Counted from the first letter of the stretch, positions 48,704 to 58,305 are shown. The stretch: 64,000 bases of DNA from Ectopseudomonas composti (GCF_900115475.1 NZ_FOWP01000004.1:124001-188000), one strand, 5' to 3'. A program made the numbers and translations. The notes: generated from the letters alone by a model not told the origin.

Positions 48704-50143
48704 ATGACACTGCGCAACGCTGTTCAACTGATTACCTATCCCGACCGCCTGGGGCGCAACCTGGGGGAACTCCACCAATTCCTGGATCGGCACCTGGGGG
48801 ATGCCCTGGGCGGGGTGCATATCCTGCCGCTGTATCCGTCCAATGCCGATGGCGGCTTCTCGCCGCTTACCCACATGGAGGTGGATCCGCGCTACGGCGA
48901 CTGGGCGGATGTCGAGCGCATCTCCGCACGCTTCGATCTGTGCGTCGATCTGGTGATCAGTCACATCGCGGACGAGTCACCGGAGTTTCTGGATTTTGTG
49001 GCCCACGGTCAGGATTCGCCCTACGCCGATCTGTTCGTTCAGGTAGACAGCTTCGGCGAAATCACCCATGACGATCTGGCCAAGATCCATATCCGCAAGG
49101 AAAAGGAGCCGTTTCGCGAGGTACGCCTGGCCAATGGCGAGAGCTGTAGGGTCTGGTGCACCTTCACCGAGCGACAGATCGACCTCAATTACGATTCGCC
49201 GAAAACCTACCAACTGATGGAACAGTACATGGCCTTTCTCGCTGCACGCGGGGTCAAGCTGTTCCGTCTGGATGCCTTTGGCTACACCACCAAGCGTATC
49301 GGCACCAGCTGCTTTCTGGTGGAGCCGAACGTGTACCGCATCCTCGAGTGGTTCCGCGAAACCGGGGCCAAGTACGAGGCTGAGATGCTGCCGGAGGTGC
49401 ATGACCACATCAGCTACCAGTACGCCATCTCACGGCGGCACATGCGCCCCTACGGCTTCGCCCTGCCGCCTCTGGTATTGCACGCATTGCTCAGTGGCAG
49501 CAGCCGCTACCTGAAGAACTGGTTGCGCATGTGCCCGCGCAACCAGATCACCGTGCTCGATACCCATGACGGCATCTGTATCCCGGATGTCGAAGGCATG
49601 CTGCCTGAGGCGCAGATCCAGTATCTGATAGACGAGGTCTCGACACGCAGCGCCGACCCCATCATGCGCCGCTCGGCGGTGAACGTGCACAGCGTCGGTG
49701 CCATCTATCAGCTGACCTGCACCTTCTACGAGGCATTGATGCGTAACGACGAGGCTTACATCGCCGCACGTGCGCTGCAGTTCTTCGTGCCCGGTATCCC
49801 GCAGGTCTACTATGTTGGCCTGTTGGGCGGTTGCAACGATTTCGATCTGCTCGAGCAGACCGGCGAGGCGCGCGACGTCAACCGCCATTACTACAGCCTG
49901 GAGGAGGCCGAGCAGGCCTTGCAGCAACCGCTGGTGCAGCGCTTGCTGGCGCTGATGCGGTTTCGTTGCCAGCACCCGGCCTTTGATGGTCGCTTCGAGC
50001 TGAATTATTCAGCTGACGATCAACTGCTGCTGGCCTGGCGCCATGGTGAACACTACTGCCGTCTGCATCTCGATTTGAGCAGCTTGCAAGCGATCATCGA
50101 TTACACCGATGAGCAACTGAAGGTCAGCCGCATGACCTGCTGA
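48704..50143 (+). CDS. GH13_18 sugar phosphorylase (sucrose phosphorylase-like)
   Basis: 479 residues. Alpha-amylase-type barrel of the sucrose-phosphorylase subfamily: nucleophile Asp190 in FRLDAFGYTTK, acid/base Glu231 in MLPEVHDH, transition-state stabiliser Asp289 in VLDTHDG. It is predicted to phosphorolyse an alpha-glucoside to glucose 1-phosphate. Related bacterial enzymes act on sucrose, glucosylglycerol or glucosylglycerate, and the sequence alone does not decide. No sugar transporter is nearby, which favours an internal compatible solute as substrate. G-rich ribosome-binding site before the ATG. Confidence 0.83.
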   Translation: MTLRNAVQLITYPDRLGRNLGELHQFLDRHLGDALGGVHILPLYPSNADGGFSPLTHMEVDPRYGDWADVERISARFDLCVDLVISHIADESPEFLDFVAHGQDSPYADLFVQVDSFGEITHDDLAKIHIRKEKEPFREVRLANGESCRVWCTFTERQIDLNYDSPKTYQLMEQYMAFLAARGVKLFRLDAFGYTTKRIGTSCFLVEPNVYRILEWFRETGAKYEAEMLPEVHDHISYQYAISRRHMRPYGFALPPLVLHALLSGSSRYLKNWLRMCPRNQITVLDTHDGICIPDVEGMLPEAQIQYLIDEVSTRSADPIMRRSAVNVHSVGAIYQLTCTFYEALMRNDEAYIAARALQFFVPGIPQVYYVGLLGGCNDFDLLEQTGEARDVNRHYYSLEEAEQALQQPLVQRLLALMRFRCQHPAFDGRFELNYSADDQLLLAWRHGEHYCRLHLDLSSLQAIIDYTDEQLKVSRMTC

Positions 50144-50207
50144 AGGTCGGCGGGGGCCATGCTTTCGCGGTAGACTTGCGCTCTTTCGACCAGTCAAGAA
50201 GCCCGCC

Positions 50208-50747
50208 ATGGCCCTGCCATCGACCACCTACAAGATCGAACTGAACCTCACCGACATGGATCGCAGCGTTTATGAAAACCTGCGTTTCACCGTCGCCCGG
50301 CATCCCTCTGAGACCGAAGAGCGCCTGGCTGCGCGGCTGATCGCCTATGCGCTGTTCTACCACGAGCAACTGGCGTTCGGTCGCGGTCTGTCGGATGTCG
50401 ATGAGCCGGCGCTGTGGGAGAAGAGCCTGGATGATCGGGTGCTGCACTGGATCGAAGTGGGCCAGCCTGACAGCGAGCGCATCACCTGGTGTTCGCGGCG
50501 CACCGAGAAGTTCAGCCTGGTGGCCTACGGCAACCTGCGCGTATGGCAGGGCAAATGCCTTGATCCAGTGCGTACGCTGAAGAACATCAATGTGGTCGCT
50601 CTTGGCCAGGAGGCACTGGCCGATCTGGCGCTGGACATGCCACGTTCGCTGAACTGGAGCGTGATGATCAGCGATGGCGAGCTGTTCGTCACCGACGAGC
50701 GCGGCCAGCACGAGATCCCCATTGAGTGGCTGGCTGGCGAGCGCTGA
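50208..50747 (+). CDS. yaeQ: YaeQ family protein
   Basis: 179 residues starting MALPSTTYKIELNLTDMDRSVYENLRFTVARHPSET, the standard YaeQ beginning, with LIAYALFYHEQLAFGRGLSD. The fold is related to PDDEXK nucleases, but no nuclease activity is established and the function is unsettled. Located just before recJ, as I remember in other Pseudomonas. Confidence 0.92.
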   Translation: MALPSTTYKIELNLTDMDRSVYENLRFTVARHPSETEERLAARLIAYALFYHEQLAFGRGLSDVDEPALWEKSLDDRVLHWIEVGQPDSERITWCSRRTEKFSLVAYGNLRVWQGKCLDPVRTLKNINVVALGQEALADLALDMPRSLNWSVMISDGELFVTDERGQHEIPIEWLAGER

Positions 50748-50751
50748 AGCC

Positions 50752-50804
50752 GTAGGGCGGGTGCAACCCGCCAGATCACCCGTGGCGGGTTGCACCCGCC
50801 CTAC
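50752..50804. repeat. Perfect inverted repeat between yaeQ and recJ
   Basis: Arms of 21 bases (50752-50772 and 50784-50804), built on GTAGGGCGGGTGCAACCCGCC, are exact reverse complements around an 11-base spacer. Each arm is itself hairpin-prone (GCGGGT-GCA-ACCCGC). It resembles the GGTGGGC units near 37000 in layout and ends 15 bases before the recJ start. Confidence 0.75.
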
Positions 50805-50819
50805 ACGAAAAGACTCAAG

Positions 50820-52529
50820 ATGCGTATCGAAGCCCGACCCTTACCCGCACAACTGCCTGACCTGGGCAACCTGCCGCCGTTGTTGACCCGTCTTTACGCC
50901 GCCCGTGGCGTGCAGTCCGTCGAGGAGCTGGACAAGGGCCTGGCGCGGTTGATCCCGTACCAGCAGCTCAAGGGTATCGATGCTGCGGTCGAGTTGCTGG
51001 TCGAGGCGCTGGCGCAGCGTCAGCGCATCCTCATCGTTGGCGACTTCGACGCCGACGGCGCCACCGCCAGTACGGTCGGCGTGCTCGGTCTGCGCCTGCT
51101 CGGTGCGGCGCACGTCGATTACCTGGTGCCGAACCGCTTCGAGTATGGCTACGGTCTGACCCCGGAGATCGTAGCCGTGGCTCTCGAACGCCAGCCCGAT
51201 CTGCTGCTCACCGTGGACAACGGCATTTCCAGCGTCGATGGCGTGGCTGCAGCCAAGGCAGCAGGTTTGACGGTGTTGGTCACCGATCACCACCTGCCTG
51301 GGCCGGAATTGCCGGCGGCCGATGCCATCGTCAATCCCAATCAGCCAGGTTGCGACTTTCCGAGCAAGGCCATGGCCGGCGTTGGCGTGATGTTTTACGT
51401 GTTGCTGGCGCTGCGCGCTCGCCTACGCGAGACCGGCTGGTTCGCCAGCCGCACGGAGCCGAACTTGGGTGAGCTGCTCGATCTGGTGGCGCTGGGCAGC
51501 GTCGCCGACGTGGTGCCGCTGGATGCCAACAACCGCATTCTGGTGCATCAGGGCCTGGCGCGGATTCGTGCCGGTCGTGCGCGGCCGGGGCTGCGGGCGA
51601 TTCTCGAAGTGGCTGGGCGTGATCATCGGCGTATCACTTCCACCGATCTGGGCTTCATCCTCGGTCCACGCTTGAATGCCGCCGGTCGTCTTGACGACAT
51701 GAGTTTGGGCATCGAATGCCTGCTCTGCGACGACGAGGCGCTCGCCCGCGATATGGCGGTGCAGCTCGACCAGCTCAATCAGGATCGCAAGGCCATCGAG
51801 CAAGGCATGCAGCGCGAGGCGCTGGCCCAGCTCAAGGACCTGTCCCTGGACGACATGCCGTTCGGCCTGTGCCTGTTCGAACCGGACTGGCACCAGGGCG
51901 TGATCGGCATCCTCGCCTCGCGCCTGAAGGAGCGTTACCACCGCCCGGCCATCGCCTTCGCCGATGCCGGTGATGGGCTGCTCAAGGGCTCGGCGCGTTC
52001 GGTGCCGGGGCTGCATATCCGTGATGCGCTGGACGCCGTGGCCGCCAAGCATCCGGGGCTGATCAGCAAGTTCGGCGGGCATGCCATGGCCGCTGGCCTG
52101 TCGCTACCGCAGGAGAATTTCGGTGCGTTCTCCGTCGCCTTCGACGCCGAGGTACGCCGCCAGTTGTGCGAGGACGACCTGACCGGTCGACTGCTGTCCG
52201 ATGGCCAGCTCGACGCCACCGAATTCCACCTGGAACTGGCCCGTGCCCTGCGCAACGCCGGCCCCTGGGGCCAGCATTTCCCTGAGCCGCTGTTCCATGG
52301 CGTGTTTCAGATCGTCAATCAGCGCATCGTCGGTGAGCGCCACCTGAAGCTGGTGCTCAAGACCGAGTGCGGCAGCGTGCAGCTCGACGGCATCGCCTTC
52401 AACATCGACCGCGACGTCTGGCCCAACCCCACGCTGCGCTGGGCCGAGCTGGCGTACAAGCTCGACCTCAACGAGTTCCGCGGTAACGAGACCGTGCAGC
52501 TGATGGTGGCGCACATCGCTCCGCGCTAG
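50820..52529 (+). CDS. recJ: Single-stranded-DNA-specific exonuclease RecJ
   Basis: 569 residues. 5'-3' exonuclease on single-stranded DNA for recombination, mismatch and base-excision repair. DHH-family motifs: VGDFDADGATAS (Asp75, Asp77, Asp79), TVDNGISS, TDHHLPGPELP, GSVADVVPLD; DHHA1 signature GGHAMAAGLSLP. ATG 50820 gives the usual MRIEARPLP start. The last four bases (CTAG) are shared with the stop of the convergent DapA-like gene. Confidence 0.97.
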   Translation: MRIEARPLPAQLPDLGNLPPLLTRLYAARGVQSVEELDKGLARLIPYQQLKGIDAAVELLVEALAQRQRILIVGDFDADGATASTVGVLGLRLLGAAHVDYLVPNRFEYGYGLTPEIVAVALERQPDLLLTVDNGISSVDGVAAAKAAGLTVLVTDHHLPGPELPAADAIVNPNQPGCDFPSKAMAGVGVMFYVLLALRARLRETGWFASRTEPNLGELLDLVALGSVADVVPLDANNRILVHQGLARIRAGRARPGLRAILEVAGRDHRRITSTDLGFILGPRLNAAGRLDDMSLGIECLLCDDEALARDMAVQLDQLNQDRKAIEQGMQREALAQLKDLSLDDMPFGLCLFEPDWHQGVIGILASRLKERYHRPAIAFADAGDGLLKGSARSVPGLHIRDALDAVAAKHPGLISKFGGHAMAAGLSLPQENFGAFSVAFDAEVRRQLCEDDLTGRLLSDGQLDATEFHLELARALRNAGPWGQHFPEPLFHGVFQIVNQRIVGERHLKLVLKTECGSVQLDGIAFNIDRDVWPNPTLRWAELAYKLDLNEFRGNETVQLMVAHIAPR

Positions 52530-53392
52530 CACGTAAGCCTGGCCAGCACCTCCCGCAGTCGCTCGCGTGTTGCCGCCGTGCAGGGCAGCAGTGGTGCCCT
52601 CGTTTCTTCGCCGATCAGGCCCTGAAGTGCCAGCGCTGCCTTGATCGCTGATGGGTTGGCTTCGGCAAAGGCGGCCTGCATCCAGGGCAGCAACTGGTAG
52701 TGCAACTGACGGGCACCCTGCAGATCACCGCCGGCCACACACTGCTGCATGCGCACGTACAGATCGGCGCGGATATGTGCCGATGCCGAGATAGCACCGG
52801 CGCCACCCAGGCACAGGGTGTTGAATATCTGCGTGTCCTCGCCGGCCAGCACCTGCACCTGGCCTTCGGCGATCAGCGTCATGGTAGTTTCGGCATCCCC
52901 CGCGCAGTCCTTGATGGCCTGGATATTGGAATGGCTGACGATGCGGCGCAGCGTGTCGCGCTCGATACATATTCCGGTGCGATAGGGAATGTCGTAGAGC
53001 ACCAGCGGCACCTCGGCTGCATCTGCCAGCGTGGTGAAGAAGTGCTCCAGCCCGGCCTGGGTGGGACGGATGTAGTAAGGTGCCGGCACCAGTAGGCCGG
53101 CCAGCGGGCGGCGCTGGATTTCCCGTTGCAGGTCGAGCAGGGCGCTCAGTTGGTTACCGGCCAGGCCCATGATCACTCGGTCTGGGGGTACCAACTGAAG
53201 CACGGCATCCAGCACGGCGAGTTGCTCACTATGGCTGAGCGCTGCAGCCTCACCGGTGGTGCCGCAGACCACAAAGCCGGCGACCCCATCTTCCAGCAGC
53301 TTGCTCAGCAGACGATCGAGACTGGCGAAATCGATCTCACCGTTACGAAAAGGGGTGACCAGCGCCACCCAGATACCCTGAAAATTGGACAT
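52526..53392 (-). CDS. DapA-like 4-hydroxy-tetrahydrodipicolinate synthase family protein
   Basis: 288 residues. Class I aldolase barrel with residues at the E. coli DapA positions: Thr45-Thr46 in GTTGE, Tyr107, Tyr133, Arg138 in YDIPYRTG, and Schiff-base Lys161 in AIKDCAGD. Retention of Arg138 favours true lysine-pathway chemistry (pyruvate plus aspartate semialdehyde). Its place beside amine-type catabolic genes, however, allows another pyruvate aldolase or dehydratase role. AAGGAG before the ATG. Probably a second copy, since Pseudomonas usually carries dapA elsewhere. Confidence 0.8.
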   Translation of the reverse strand: MSNFQGIWVALVTPFRNGEIDFASLDRLLSKLLEDGVAGFVVCGTTGEAAALSHSEQLAVLDAVLQLVPPDRVIMGLAGNQLSALLDLQREIQRRPLAGLLVPAPYYIRPTQAGLEHFFTTLADAAEVPLVLYDIPYRTGICIERDTLRRIVSHSNIQAIKDCAGDAETTMTLIAEGQVQVLAGEDTQIFNTLCLGGAGAISASAHIRADLYVRMQQCVAGGDLQGARQLHYQLLPWMQAAFAEANPSAIKAALALQGLIGEETRAPLLPCTAATRERLREVLARLTC

Positions 53393-53711
53393 GCAGAACT
53401 CCTTGAGACTGACCGTCTGGTCGCCGTCAGGGAGGATGCGGGAATCGAGCGGAAGGGGAGATACAACCTGGCGCTTGTCCTGTCAGCCCATCTGACGGGA
53501 CAGCGCCCCGGTCAAATGAGCGACTGTTTCTTGGATTTCTTGGCAACGACGACGCACGCGCACTGGCAGGCAGTGAAGCCTGGAAGCAGTGGCAGAGTGT
53601 CGAAGGTGGCGTACATGGAAGGCCCGTTGCCTGAATCGTTCGGCGATGGTGCGGGGTCGAGTCCGAGGCTGTCAAGCACGGGGTGGTTGCCCCGTGCCGG
53701 ACAATTGCTGA
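53393..53711. other. Gene-free stretch between DapA-like and aldehyde dehydrogenase genes
   Basis: No credible gene. It contains a hairpin near the upstream gene end (53676-53697) and a small GTCAG...CTGAC symmetry around 53485. It probably holds the promoter of the DapA-like gene on the minus strand, but I see no clear -35/-10 or -24/-12 pair. Confidence 0.5.
53676..53697 (-). terminator. Possible terminator after the first aldehyde dehydrogenase
   Basis: GCACGGGG-TGGTTG-CCCCGTGC, a perfect 8-bp stem, begins 14 bases after the stop of the minus-strand aldehyde dehydrogenase. The T-tract is weak (TTGACAG on the minus strand). Confidence 0.4.
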
Positions 53712-55136
53712 TCAGTGCTTGAACATGACGTGGCGAATGACGGTGTAGTCTTCCAGGCCATACATGGACATGTCCTTGCCATAACCCGAGAGCTTTACGC
53801 CGCCATGGGGCATCTCGCTGACCAGCATGAAGTGGGTGTTGACCCAGGTGCAGCCGTACTGCAACCGGGCGGCCAGGCGATGGGCACGACCCACATCACG
53901 CGTCCATACCGATGAGGCGAGGCCGTAGCTGGAGTCGTTGGCCCAGGACAGCACCTGAGCTTCGTCGTCGAAGCGGGTGACCGACACGACCGGGCCGAAC
54001 ACCTCTCGCTGGACGATCTCGTCATCCTGGCGGGCTCCGGCTAATACGGTGGGCTTGAAGAAGTAACCCGCTCTATCGGCTCGTTTACCCCCGGTGACGA
54101 CTTGGATGTGGGGTTGGGCCTTGGCCCGCTCGACGAAACCTTCGACGCGCTGCAGATGCTGCTCGGTGATCAGTGGGCCGAGTTCGACGCCTTCTTCGTC
54201 CTGCAGACCCAGCTTGAGCGTGCTTACTGCCTCGCCGAGTTTGCTGACGAAGCGCTCGTAGATATCACGATGGGCGTAGATACGGCAGGCGGCGGTGCAG
54301 TCCTGGCCGGCATTGTAGAAACCAAAGCTGCGGATGCCTTCTACTGCGGCGTCTACATCGGCATCGTCGAAGATGATGACCGGTGCCTTGCCACCCAACT
54401 CCATGTGCATCCGCTTCACGCTGTCAGCGGTGCCGGCGATGATGCGGCTGCCGGTGTTCACCGAGCCGGTCAGAGAAACCATGCGCACTTTGGGGTGGCT
54501 GGTCAGCGGTTCACCGACACTGGGGCCACGGCCGAATACGATGTTGACGACGCCAGCTGGGAAAATCTCGGCCAGCAGCTGGCCCAGGTGCAGAGCGGTC
54601 AATGGCGTCTGCTCCGAGGGTTTGAGCACGACTGTGTTACCAGCGGCCAGTGCCGGGGCGAGCTTCCAGGCGAGCATCATCAGCGGGTAGTTCCAGGGCG
54701 CGATGGAGGCGACCACGCCAACCGGATCGCGACGGATCATCGAAGTGTGCCCTGGCAGGTACTCACCGGCCGCTGAACCCTGCAGGCAACGCGCCGCGCC
54801 GGCAAAGAAACGGAATACGTCGGCGACGGCCGGCAGTTCATCATTGAGCGCAGCGTTATAAGGTTTACCGCAGTTCTGTGATTCCAGGCGGGCCAGTTGC
54901 TCGGCATTGGCATCGATAGCATCGGCCAGTGCCAGCAGCAGCGCCGAGCGCTGCCCTGGAGTGGTTTGCGACCAGCCTTCGAACGCCGCGTCCGCTGCGA
55001 GTACGGCAGCATCAACCTGGGCGATGCTGGCCTCTGGAATTTCCATCAGGGCGCTACCCAGCGAGGGGTTGAAGATGGTTTGAACGTCACCTTCTCCAGC
55101 GACCAGTTGGCCATTTATCAAGAGTTTGATTTGCAT
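53712..55136 (-). CDS. Aldehyde dehydrogenase, gamma-aminobutyraldehyde dehydrogenase-like
   Basis: 474 residues, the same length as E. coli PatD (YdcW). Catalytic Cys280 in [13 protein letters not shown] and general base Glu246 in [10 protein letters not shown] match PatD numbering. NAD site APWNYPL. Likely oxidises 4-aminobutanal (1-pyrroline) from putrescine to GABA, or a similar amino aldehyde. GAGG before the ATG. Downstream end of a minus-strand cluster that includes a second, clearly related aldehyde dehydrogenase at 58422. Confidence 0.87.
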   Translation of the reverse strand: MQIKLLINGQLVAGEGDVQTIFNPSLGSALMEIPEASIAQVDAAVLAADAAFEGWSQTTPGQRSALLLALADAIDANAEQLARLESQNCGKPYNAALNDELPAVADVFRFFAGAARCLQGSAAGEYLPGHTSMIRRDPVGVVASIAPWNYPLMMLAWKLAPALAAGNTVVLKPSEQTPLTALHLGQLLAEIFPAGVVNIVFGRGPSVGEPLTSHPKVRMVSLTGSVNTGSRIIAGTADSVKRMHMELGGKAPVIIFDDADVDAAVEGIRSFGFYNAGQDCTAACRIYAHRDIYERFVSKLGEAVSTLKLGLQDEEGVELGPLITEQHLQRVEGFVERAKAQPHIQVVTGGKRADRAGYFFKPTVLAGARQDDEIVQREVFGPVVSVTRFDDEAQVLSWANDSSYGLASSVWTRDVGRAHRLAARLQYGCTWVNTHFMLVSEMPHGGVKLSGYGKDMSMYGLEDYTVIRHVMFKH

Positions 55137-55216
55137 GTTATTGGCCTCGTTACAGGGCCGGCGCTGTCAGTACAGATGCCGGCCGGATGTTCTTCGTTAA
55201 GTCGCTCTGGGGGCGG

Positions 55217-55717
55217 TCAGCACCTGGCTTGCAGCAGCGCAGGTAGCCCGGAGATCAGAGCCACTTCGTTTTCCTTCATGCGCACGAAGTAGTGCATCGG
55301 CGGTAGCAGCGTCCATACGAAGCAGCCAGGCAGTGGGCGTACACGCAGGTTCACCTGCCCCTGTTCACTGCTCAGCTCGACCTGCTCGGTATCCAGGTTG
55401 CGCAAGCTTTCGGTCAGCTCGGGAGACTGGTTCAACCAGGCCGCCAGAGCTGTCTGGTCGCTCTTCCAGTGGCGGCCCTTTACCCACTTGGCTCGGCCTT
55501 CTGGCACCGTGCTCATGTTCAGTGCGTAACGCACATCCAGCTTGTAGATACGGCTGAAGAACTGGCGGCGGACGTAGTAGTCCAGGCGCCGTTCGATACC
55601 GACTTGTTCGTCCAGTGCCTGCAAAGGGTCTTCTGCAGAGGGGGCGTGCCCGAACTGCGTGCACAGATGCCGAAAGGCCTGCTGTGCACGGCGCTCTACG
55701 TTGCCGAAGATGTTCAT
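55217..55717 (-). CDS. DUF3156-like protein of unknown function
   Basis: 166 residues, soluble, with a basic first half (GIERRLDYYVRRQFFSRIYKLDVRYAL) and WLNQSPELTESLRNLD in the middle. I recall DUF3156 proteins next to permease genes in Pseudomonas; the family call is by resemblance. It starts one base after the permease stop, so the two are translationally coupled. It may modulate or accompany the transporter. No catalytic motif is seen. Confidence 0.65.
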   Translation of the reverse strand: MNIFGNVERRAQQAFRHLCTQFGHAPSAEDPLQALDEQVGIERRLDYYVRRQFFSRIYKLDVRYALNMSTVPEGRAKWVKGRHWKSDQTALAAWLNQSPELTESLRNLDTEQVELSSEQGQVNLRVRPLPGCFVWTLLPPMHYFVRMKENEVALISGLPALLQARC

Positions 55718-55718
55718 C

Positions 55719-57140
55719 TCAGCATTGTTCCAGCGCTTTTGCAGGCGAAGGAGTGCTGCGTGCCTGATCGGCTTCAGCTGAAGTCAGCTCATACAACTGC
55801 TCCAGAGGTACCGGGCGGAACAGTGGAATGCGCTTGTAACGCAGCCAGCAGATGGCATAGGTCACGATCAACAGCATGAAACCGCCGGAGATCGCATAGA
55901 TGCGCAGCTTCATTTCCGTCTCGGGGTGGATGGTCAGAATCATGTACAGGCAGGCGGCGATACCGATGATCTGCGGCAGCGGGAACAGCGGGGTACGGAA
56001 CGGCCGTTTGATGTCGGGGTAGCGGCGACGCAGGATGATCACGTTGATCTGGGCGATCACGTAGGACAGCAGCCAGGTTACGCAGGATGCCAGGATCAGG
56101 GTGGCGATCAGATCCATGTCGATGCTCAGCAGGAAGGGAATGCACAGCAGTGCGAACACCGCGATGATGCCGACCCAGGGCGTCCGGAACTGTGGGTGTA
56201 CATAGGTGAAGGCCTTGGGCAGCAGACCTTCGCGAGCCAGGCCGTAAAGCATGCGCGGAACGGCGGCGAGGTGGGAGCTGACCGAGCTGGCGCTGGCCAG
56301 CACTGTGATCATTACGATGAAGACCGCGCCGATATGGCCAAACATCGCCCGGGCGCCTTCAACCTGTGGTGCGGTGGAGCTTTCGAGAATATTCAGCGGC
56401 ACGTAATGGGCAATCGCCTGACCAAACAGCATGTCCGCCACGAAGATGGTCAGCAGGCCGAAGATCATGGCTTTGGGGATGGTCTTCTCGGGCTCGATCA
56501 CCTCCTCGGCCATGGGGGCGACATACTCGATGCCGACGAATAACCAGATGCCCAGGGCCAGAGATTGGAATACCACCTCCCAGCCTTTCGGGTTGAAGGG
56601 CACGCTCTGGATTTCACTCACGGTGCCGATGCTCATCAGACCGAGCAGCCCCATGATCGAGGTGCCGATGATCATCGATCCAGTGATGAAAACCTGAACC
56701 GAGCCGAATACGCCAACGCCAACCAGGTTGACCAGCAGGAACAGCACCAGCATGGTGATGGCAACGAGGGTTGCACTGATCGATGGGAACAGGCTCTGCA
56801 CTGCCAGCCCGGCCGTGATCGACTCCATTGCGCCGGCCGCGGAGACCAGCACGATGTAGCCACCCAGCACACTGACGATGGCCATGAAGGGGCCCATGGC
56901 AATCAATGTGTAGTCACCGATCATGCCGGCGCCGGGCATGAATGATGACAGCTCGGCATAGGAGAAGGAGACCAGGATGCTGACGAACATCGCGATCAGC
57001 GCGCTAACCATGAAGGCTGGGCCGACCAGGCCCATGCTGTAGCCGAGGGACACCATGGTGGTGCCCGCAACGACAAGCCCGGTGCAGGTGGCGAAGGCCC
57101 GCCAGAAACCGAGGGTTCTGTTCAATGAAGTGGATGTCAT
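55719..57140 (-). CDS. APC-family amino acid/amine permease
   Basis: 473 residues with about twelve hydrophobic helices. APC pattern at the N-terminus (FATCTGLVVAGTTMVSLGYSMGLVGPAFMVSAL), then SYAELSSFMPGAG and GIEYVAPMAEEVIEPEKTIPKAM. Imports an amino acid, polyamine or amino alcohol across the inner membrane. The substrate is inferred only from the neighbouring amino-aldehyde dehydrogenases. GAGG before the ATG. Overlaps nothing, but lies 13 bases after the alcohol dehydrogenase gene. Confidence 0.87.
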   Translation of the reverse strand: MTSTSLNRTLGFWRAFATCTGLVVAGTTMVSLGYSMGLVGPAFMVSALIAMFVSILVSFSYAELSSFMPGAGMIGDYTLIAMGPFMAIVSVLGGYIVLVSAAGAMESITAGLAVQSLFPSISATLVAITMLVLFLLVNLVGVGVFGSVQVFITGSMIIGTSIMGLLGLMSIGTVSEIQSVPFNPKGWEVVFQSLALGIWLFVGIEYVAPMAEEVIEPEKTIPKAMIFGLLTIFVADMLFGQAIAHYVPLNILESSTAPQVEGARAMFGHIGAVFIVMITVLASASSVSSHLAAVPRMLYGLAREGLLPKAFTYVHPQFRTPWVGIIAVFALLCIPFLLSIDMDLIATLILASCVTWLLSYVIAQINVIILRRRYPDIKRPFRTPLFPLPQIIGIAACLYMILTIHPETEMKLRIYAISGGFMLLIVTYAICWLRYKRIPLFRPVPLEQLYELTSAEADQARSTPSPAKALEQC

Positions 57141-57153
57141 GTCCGTGCCTCGA

Positions 57154-58305
57154 TCAGTATTGGTAAGCCTGGCGGATGATCGCCAGGTAGCTATCGACGT
57201 TCATGGGCTTGGCGTTGCTGCTGTCGGAAATGTTGCTCTTGGATTTTTCGGCGATAGCCAGAAAGTCCTCTTCACGTACACCGGCAACTTCCTTGAAGCG
57301 AGGGATCTTCAGCTCACGACTCATGGCGAACAGGTGTTCCACCGCCGCTTCGGCAGCGGCTGCTGGAGCCAGCGTCGGGTCGATGCCAAGGGCATAGGCG
57401 ACATCGGCATGGCGGCGTAGGTCGGCATCGCGGTTATGGGCAAAGACGAACGGCAGGAAGATGGCGTTGCCGACGCCATGCGGTGTGTCGTACATGCCGC
57501 CGATCGCCTCGGAAATGCAGTGCACGCTGGCGATGTCAGCGTTACCGAAAGCCATGCCAGCGATCAGGCTGGCGATCAGCATCTGCTCGCGGGCTTCGAG
57601 ATTGTCCGGTTCCTGCACGGCGGGTTTGAGATAGCGCGCAATCAGGCGGATGGCATGCAGGGCCAGCCCGTCACTGATGGGGTTCGCCGGCTTACCGGTA
57701 TAGGCTTCGATGGCGTGAGTCAGGGCATCCATGCCGGTCGCTGCGGCGATGGCCGGCGGCAGCGTCGTGGTGATGTCCGAGTCGAGCAGCGCCAGCACCG
57801 GGCCGATGCGGTAGTCCAGCAGGCTCATCTTGAACTGGCGTTTGGTATCGGTGATGACCGAGAAGAAGGTGACTTCGCTGCCTGTTCCGGCAGTGGTCGG
57901 AATGGCCACTACAGGCAGGGCAGGGCCTTGCAGCTGGAACGCGCCCTCATAGTCTTCGACCTTGCCAGGATGGGTGAGCAGCACCGCGATAGCCTTGGCG
58001 GCATCCATGGCGCTGCCGCCGCCGACTGCCAGCAGGCCATCGATGCCTTGACCGCGGAACTGCTCGGCGACCCGATTGACATCCTCGGCGCGCGGATTGG
58101 GTTTGACGTCGGCCACTTCGGCATAGCGGATGCCGGCTGCATCCAGGCTCTGGTAAATGTTTTCCAGCAGGCCGGCCCGTTTGACTCCTGGATCGGTGAT
58201 CAGCAGAACATGGCGCAGGCCAAGCTCGGCCAAATGCTCGCCGGTGCGTGCACGCAGGCCGGGCTCCATGACTATTCGGGTGGGTAACAGAAACTGGAAC
58301 TGCAT
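57154..58305 (-). CDS. Iron-containing (group III) alcohol dehydrogenase
   Basis: 383 residues, typical for the family. NAD-binding GGGSAMDAAKAIAVL, PTTAGTGSEVT, and metal-site residues in GMDALTHAIEAY, YDTPHGVGNAIFLP and FAHNR. Oxidises an alcohol to an aldehyde that the flanking aldehyde dehydrogenases could take further. AGAGGT precedes the ATG. Between the second aldehyde dehydrogenase and the permease on the same strand. Whether iron is the metal in vivo is unknown. Confidence 0.9.
   Translation of the reverse strand: MQFQFLLPTRIVMEPGLRARTGEHLAELGLRHVLLITDPGVKRAGLLENIYQSLDAAGIRYAEVADVKPNPRAEDVNRVAEQFRGQGIDGLLAVGGGSAMDAAKAIAVLLTHPGKVEDYEGAFQLQGPALPVVAIPTTAGTGSEVTFFSVITDTKRQFKMSLLDYRIGPVLALLDSDITTTLPPAIAAATGMDALTHAIEAYTGKPANPISDGLALHAIRLIARYLKPAVQEPDNLEAREQMLIASLIAGMAFGNADIASVHCISEAIGGMYDTPHGVGNAIFLPFVFAHNRDADLRRHADVAYALGIDPTLAPAAAAEAAVEHLFAMSRELKIPRFKEVAGVREEDFLAIAEKSKSNISDSSNAKPMNVDSYLAIIRQAYQY

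Noticed and set aside
53126-53722. Open frame across the DapA-like gene start and the following gap
   Set aside because: Mostly antisense to the DapA-like gene. The part in the gap has no conserved features and no ribosome-binding site.
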